From assembly GCA_039964455.1 (NCBI GenBank), contig JBDVXK010000004.1, positions 124,001-188,000 of the forward strand: 64,000 bases of DNA, read 5' to 3'. How positions within the stretch are numbered: position 1 is the stretch's first letter; each line of letters opens with the position of its first letter. The DNA is from CALJFL01 sp039964455 (GTDB lineage Bacteria; Pseudomonadota; Gammaproteobacteria; Pseudomonadales; Halieaceae). The position numbers were made by a program, and so were the translations under genes. A model generated the notes under the pieces. The model was not told the origin of the DNA. It worked only from the letters and a program-made list of their open reading frames with translations, and ran no database searches. Below, piece by piece: positions 60,750 through 64,000 of this stretch.

Positions 60750-61928
60750 ATGAAAGAAGCAGTAATCGTATCAACAGCACGTACCCCCATCGCCAAGGCT
60801 TACCGCGGCGGTTTTAATAACCTCGGCGGCGCCAGTCTTGGTGCGGCTTCCGTTGCCGAAGTCGTCAAGCGCGCGGGCATAGACCCAGCGCGAGTAGACG
60901 ATGTGATTATGGGCAGTGCCTTGCAGCAGGGCGCTACTGGCTCCAACGTTGCACGACAGATTGCATTGCGTGCAGGTTTGCCTGTAACAGTCTCCGGCAT
61001 GACCATTGACCGTCAGTGTTCATCTGGCCTTATGGCAGTCGCGACAGCGGCCAAGCAGGTTATCGATGACGGCATGACCTGTGTCGTCGGTGGAGGATTG
61101 GAGTCAATCTCGCTGGTACAGAATGAACACATGAATGTTCATCGCCTGGTCGACGAAGACCTGATTGCCATGCAACCGAATATCTTCATGCCTATGCTGC
61201 AAACTGCAGAGGTGGTCGCCGATCGCTATAACATCAGCCGTGATTCTATGGACGAGTACGGGTTGCAGTCGCAGGAGCGTACTGCCGCTGCCTATGAGGC
61301 GGGCAAGTACGACGATGAGCTGGTTGCTGTTACCTGTAAGCGTACCGTTTGGAACAAGGAAACGGGCGAAGCCTCTGAGGCCGAAGCTACGGTAGAAAAA
61401 GACGAGGGCCTGCGTGCGACTACGGCAGAAGGCCTCGCTGGTCTGAAGACTGTTATCGAGGGCGGCACGATTACCGCCGGTAATGCCTCTCAGTTGTCTG
61501 ATGGATCATCGGCACAACTGGTCATGGACGCCAAGGTAGCCGAGCAGGAAGGCCTTGAGCCACTGGGTATTTATCGCGGTATCTCGGTCGCTGGCTGTGA
61601 CCCCGATGAAATGGGCATTGGTCCTGTGTTCGCGGTACCCAAGCTGCTCAAGCAGCACGGCCTGTCAGTAAACGATATCGGGCTTTGGGAATTGAATGAA
61701 GCCTTTGCCGTGCAGGTGCTGTACTGCCGCGATCAGCTGGGCATCGACAATGACAAGCTCAATGTGAATGGCGGCGCGATCTCTATCGGCCACCCCTATG
61801 GCATGAGCGGCTCGCGCATGATTGGCCACGCGCTGATTGAAGGTAAGCGTCGCGGTGTGAAGTATGTTGTGATCACCATGTGTGTTGGTGGTGGCATGGG
61901 TGCTGCCGGCTTATTTGAGGTAGCGTGA
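60750..61928 (+). CDS. Thiolase (acetyl-CoA C-acyltransferase)
   Basis: Cleaves 3-ketoacyl-CoA with CoA to give acetyl-CoA (or propionyl-CoA) and a shortened acyl-CoA. The 392-residue protein has Cys90 (TIDRQCSSGL, nucleophile), His348 (AISIGHPYGMSG) and Cys378 (TMCVGGGMGAAG). AGGAG is before the ATG. Last gene of the operon, closed by a terminator. Confidence 0.94.
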   Translation: MKEAVIVSTARTPIAKAYRGGFNNLGGASLGAASVAEVVKRAGIDPARVDDVIMGSALQQGATGSNVARQIALRAGLPVTVSGMTIDRQCSSGLMAVATAAKQVIDDGMTCVVGGGLESISLVQNEHMNVHRLVDEDLIAMQPNIFMPMLQTAEVVADRYNISRDSMDEYGLQSQERTAAAYEAGKYDDELVAVTCKRTVWNKETGEASEAEATVEKDEGLRATTAEGLAGLKTVIEGGTITAGNASQLSDGSSAQLVMDAKVAEQEGLEPLGIYRGISVAGCDPDEMGIGPVFAVPKLLKQHGLSVNDIGLWELNEAFAVQVLYCRDQLGIDNDKLNVNGGAISIGHPYGMSGSRMIGHALIEGKRRGVKYVVITMCVGGGMGAAGLFEVA

Positions 61929-61946
61929 TTCCTGGTCTATAACGAT

Positions 61947-61974
61947 ACGGCGCCTGCGGGCGCCGTCTTTTTTT
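61947..61974 (+). terminator. Rho-independent terminator after the thiolase gene
   Basis: ACGGCGCC and GGCGCCGT (61947-61954, 61959-61966) pair around TGCG, followed by C and seven T. Confidence 0.92.
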
Positions 61975-62013
61975 CTGGCTCGTAATAATGTTGATTGGAT
62001 TTCCGGAGTAGTG

Positions 62014-62991
62014 ATGAAAGCAGTAGTGTGCAAAGAACATGGTTTGGCTGACAAGCTGGAACTGGTCAGTGACTGGGCCGAACCGACCGTGGGTGAGAAC
62101 GATGTGCTTATCCAGGTCAGGGCCGCAGGCCTTAATTTCCCCGATGTCCTGATGATTCAGGGCAAGTATCAGATGCAGCCCGATATGCCTTTTGTGCCCG
62201 GTGGAGAGTGCGCTGGCGATGTTGTTGCAATAGGTGCGGCCGTGTCGCGCTTCAAGGTGGGTGACAAGGTGGTTTGTATGGGCGGCTCTGGCGCCTTTAC
62301 CGAACAGCTGAGCATTCACGAGATGGCGGCCTTCCCAATGCCAGAAGGGCTGAGCTATGAGCAGGCTGCAGGCGTAGGTATTACCTATTTCACGTCTTAC
62401 TACGCGCTCAAGCAAAGAGGGAATTTGCAGGCGGGCGAGACCCTGCTGGTTCTTGGTGCTGCAGGTGGCGTTGGCGTTACTGCCATTGAGTTGGGCAAGT
62501 TGATGGGGGCCAGGGTAATCGCCGCTGCCAGCAGCGATGAAAAGCTGGAGTTGTGCAAGCAACTCGGCGCCGACGAGGTAATCAATTACAGCAATACCGA
62601 TTTGAAGACGGCGATCAAGGAGCTTACAGACGGTCGCGGCGTGGATGTTGTCTACGATCCCGTTGGTGGTGATTTCGCGGAGCCGGCAATTCGCGGTATG
62701 GCGTGGAACGGTCGCTATCTGGTGATCGGTTTTGCCAGTGGCCCGATTCCCAAAATCCCACTCAACCTGACACTGCTCAAGGGCTGCTCACTAGTGGGTG
62801 TGTTCTGGGGTAGATTCTGCGGTGAAGAGCCGGAGCAGCACATAAGCAACATCAATACACTTTGGGAACTGTTTGCCGAGGGCAAGCTTAAGCCCGTGGT
62901 AACCGATGTATTCCCGCTGGCGCAGTACGAAGATGCATTTAATTGTATGATTGAGCGTCGGGCCCGCGGCAAGGTCATACTCACTCTGTAA
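62014..62991 (+). CDS. NADPH:quinone oxidoreductase family protein (zinc-free MDR)
   Basis: A 325-residue medium-chain reductase: GroES-like N-terminal domain (AAGLNFPDVLMIQGKY, PFVPGGECAGDVVAIG) and a Rossmann domain with VLGAAGGVGVTAIELGK. The Cys/His ligands of the zinc alcohol dehydrogenases are absent. It reduces quinones, enals or, in some members, enoyl-CoA. ATG 62014 is preferred over GTG 62011, as GGAG (62005-62008) then has proper spacing. It lies after the thiolase terminator, with the alcohol dehydrogenase gene 13 bases downstream. Confidence 0.9.
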   Translation: MKAVVCKEHGLADKLELVSDWAEPTVGENDVLIQVRAAGLNFPDVLMIQGKYQMQPDMPFVPGGECAGDVVAIGAAVSRFKVGDKVVCMGGSGAFTEQLSIHEMAAFPMPEGLSYEQAAGVGITYFTSYYALKQRGNLQAGETLLVLGAAGGVGVTAIELGKLMGARVIAAASSDEKLELCKQLGADEVINYSNTDLKTAIKELTDGRGVDVVYDPVGGDFAEPAIRGMAWNGRYLVIGFASGPIPKIPLNLTLLKGCSLVGVFWGRFCGEEPEQHISNINTLWELFAEGKLKPVVTDVFPLAQYEDAFNCMIERRARGKVILTL

Positions 62992-63004
62992 GGAGCAACT
63001 CGCT

Positions 63005-64000
63005 ATGCAGCCGTTCACGTTTAATACAGTAGGGCAAATCGTAAACGTACCTGGCAGTGCGCTGACGCTTGCTGATTATTGTCGACGGCTTGGCATGCAG
63101 CGGCCGCTGTTGGTGACTGACCCTGGCCTGATGTCTATTGGTCTCGTTCAGCCAGTGATTGCCGCGATTGAGGCGGCCGGCCTGCCACTCACAATTTTTG
63201 ACCAGGTGCGCGAAGACCCACCGGAAGAAACCGTATTGGCTGCCAGAGACCTGGCGGCCGACGCCGGTGTTGATGGCGTTGTTGCCGTGGGTGGCGGCAG
63301 TTCCATGGATGTGGCCAAAGTTGTAGCTACCCTGTTGGTGGGTGATCAAACGCTGGCCGACATGTATGGTGTTGACCAGGTGACTGGCGGGCGCTTACCG
63401 CTGATCCTGGTACCAACCACGGCGGGCACCGGGTCCGAAGTCACACCTGTAGCGGTGGTTACCACTGGCGCTACCACCAAGGCAGGCGTTTCATCCACGG
63501 TGTTATTACCCGATATAGCAATCCTGGACGCCGACCTGACTCTGGGGCTTCCTCCGGCAGTGACTGCCATGACCGGTGTTGATGCGATGGTGCACGCGAT
63601 CGAGGCCTACACGTCCGTACACAAAAAAAATCCGGTGTCTGATAACCTTGCCAGGCAAGCGCTTCAGCTACTTGGCGGGAACATTCGTACCGCTGTAAAT
63701 AATGGCGCCGACCGCAATGCCCGAGCCAATATGTTGCTGGGTGCAACGCTTGCCGGGCAGGCTTTTGCCAATGCCCCGGTTGCCGCAGTGCATGCCCTGG
63801 CATATCCCCTGGGGGGGCATTATCACATTCCACATGGTCTCAGTAACTCCTTGGTGCTGCCCTCGGTGCTGGCATTCAATGCCAGCGAGGCTGCCGAGCT
63901 TTATGCCGAGCTCGCTGAGATTATTGTCGGTGAGCCGCTGTCGGGCAGTGCCGAGTCGAAGACCGACCAGATGATTTCTGCACTGCGTAAGCTGATTGAT
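63005..64000 (+). CDS. Iron-containing alcohol dehydrogenase, 3' end beyond the window
   Basis: The frame runs open from ATG 63005 to the last base (332 codons; the family is about 380-400 residues). The nucleotide site is VGGGSSMD (96-102), then PTTAGTGSEVT (138-148). Iron ligands are Asp193 and His197 (TGVDAMVHAIE), His263 (AAVHALAYP) and His277 (HYHIPHGLSN). It oxidises alcohols or reduces aldehydes with NAD(P). It sits in one transcript with the quinone reductase-like gene; a role in oxidising alcohols or lactol intermediates is possible but unproven. Confidence 0.93.
   Translation, partial: MQPFTFNTVGQIVNVPGSALTLADYCRRLGMQRPLLVTDPGLMSIGLVQPVIAAIEAAGLPLTIFDQVREDPPEETVLAARDLAADAGVDGVVAVGGGSSMDVAKVVATLLVGDQTLADMYGVDQVTGGRLPLILVPTTAGTGSEVTPVAVVTTGATTKAGVSSTVLLPDIAILDADLTLGLPPAVTAMTGVDAMVHAIEAYTSVHKKNPVSDNLARQALQLLGGNIRTAVNNGADRNARANMLLGATLAGQAFANAPVAAVHALAYPLGGHYHIPHGLSNSLVLPSVLAFNASEAAELYAELAEIIVGEPLSGSAESKTDQMISALRKLID

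Overview
The window is a stretch of bacterial chromosome, almost fully coding, from a gammaproteobacterium. The mrdA-rodA-mltB-rlpA-dacA-ybeD-lipB cluster, the aspS-yebC-ruvCAB-ybgC-tolQRAB-pal-cpoB-queEC-tRNA-Lys cluster and the protein sequences all fit that class. A CYP153-type P450 close to the Marinobacter enzymes, a TonB receptor, several acyl-CoA dehydrogenases, a carotenoid oxygenase and a sulfatase suggest an aerobic marine lipid user of the Halieaceae/Spongiibacteraceae kind. That placement is inference; no rRNA is present.

Bases 1-6657 hold the lateral-wall peptidoglycan genes (PBP2 entering from upstream, RodA, MltB, RlpA, PBP5/6-type DacA), then ybeD and lipB. Bases 6748-12.9 kb hold prfC, a glutathione peroxidase, a fatty acid desaturase, a MATE exporter, a DUF5329 protein and an endonuclease/exonuclease/phosphatase-fold protein. 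From 12.97 to 18.8 kb lie a PuuA-like glutamine synthetase homologue, a LuxR solo facing an AraC regulator, a lytic transglycosylase and proS. A HU-like protein with an N-terminal Lys/Ala tail and an FmdB zinc ribbon lead into the conserved block 20.06-31.6 kb: translation (aspS), YebC, Holliday junction processing (ruvCAB), the whole Tol-Pal envelope machine, queuosine precursor genes (queE, queC) and tRNA-Lys(TTT) with a strong terminator.

Right after tRNA-Lys the character changes to accessory metabolism. Bases 31.8-34.6 kb carry a MOSC protein, a small membrane protein and a D-aminoacylase-like amidohydrolase. Bases 34.67-39.0 kb (minus strand) carry CYP153, a putidaredoxin-type ferredoxin, a long-chain acyl-CoA synthetase and an enoyl-CoA hydratase-family protein: terminal hydroxylation, activation and beta-oxidation of alkyl chains. 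Bases 39.1-52.8 kb carry exported or membrane hydrolases and others: a GDSL lipase-like lipoprotein, a DUF885 protein, an unknown secreted beta-rich protein, NagA, a membrane-anchored carotenoid oxygenase, a 1026-residue PHP-domain lipoprotein, a sulfatase and a CadD-like transporter.

Bases 53.06-64 kb form the most coherent unit: a TonB-dependent receptor with its own terminator, a 15-bp palindrome lying on the likely promoter -10 box, then three acyl-CoA dehydrogenases (a likely alpha/beta pair plus an ACAD10/11-like one), a MaoC hydratase, an MFE-2-like SDR and a thiolase, closed by a terminator. Together these give one full turn of (R)-specific beta-oxidation for a CoA ester whose identity is unknown. 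A quinone reductase-like enzyme and an iron alcohol dehydrogenase (cut by the window end) follow.

No CRISPR array, insertion sequence, phage gene, integrase or replication origin was seen.
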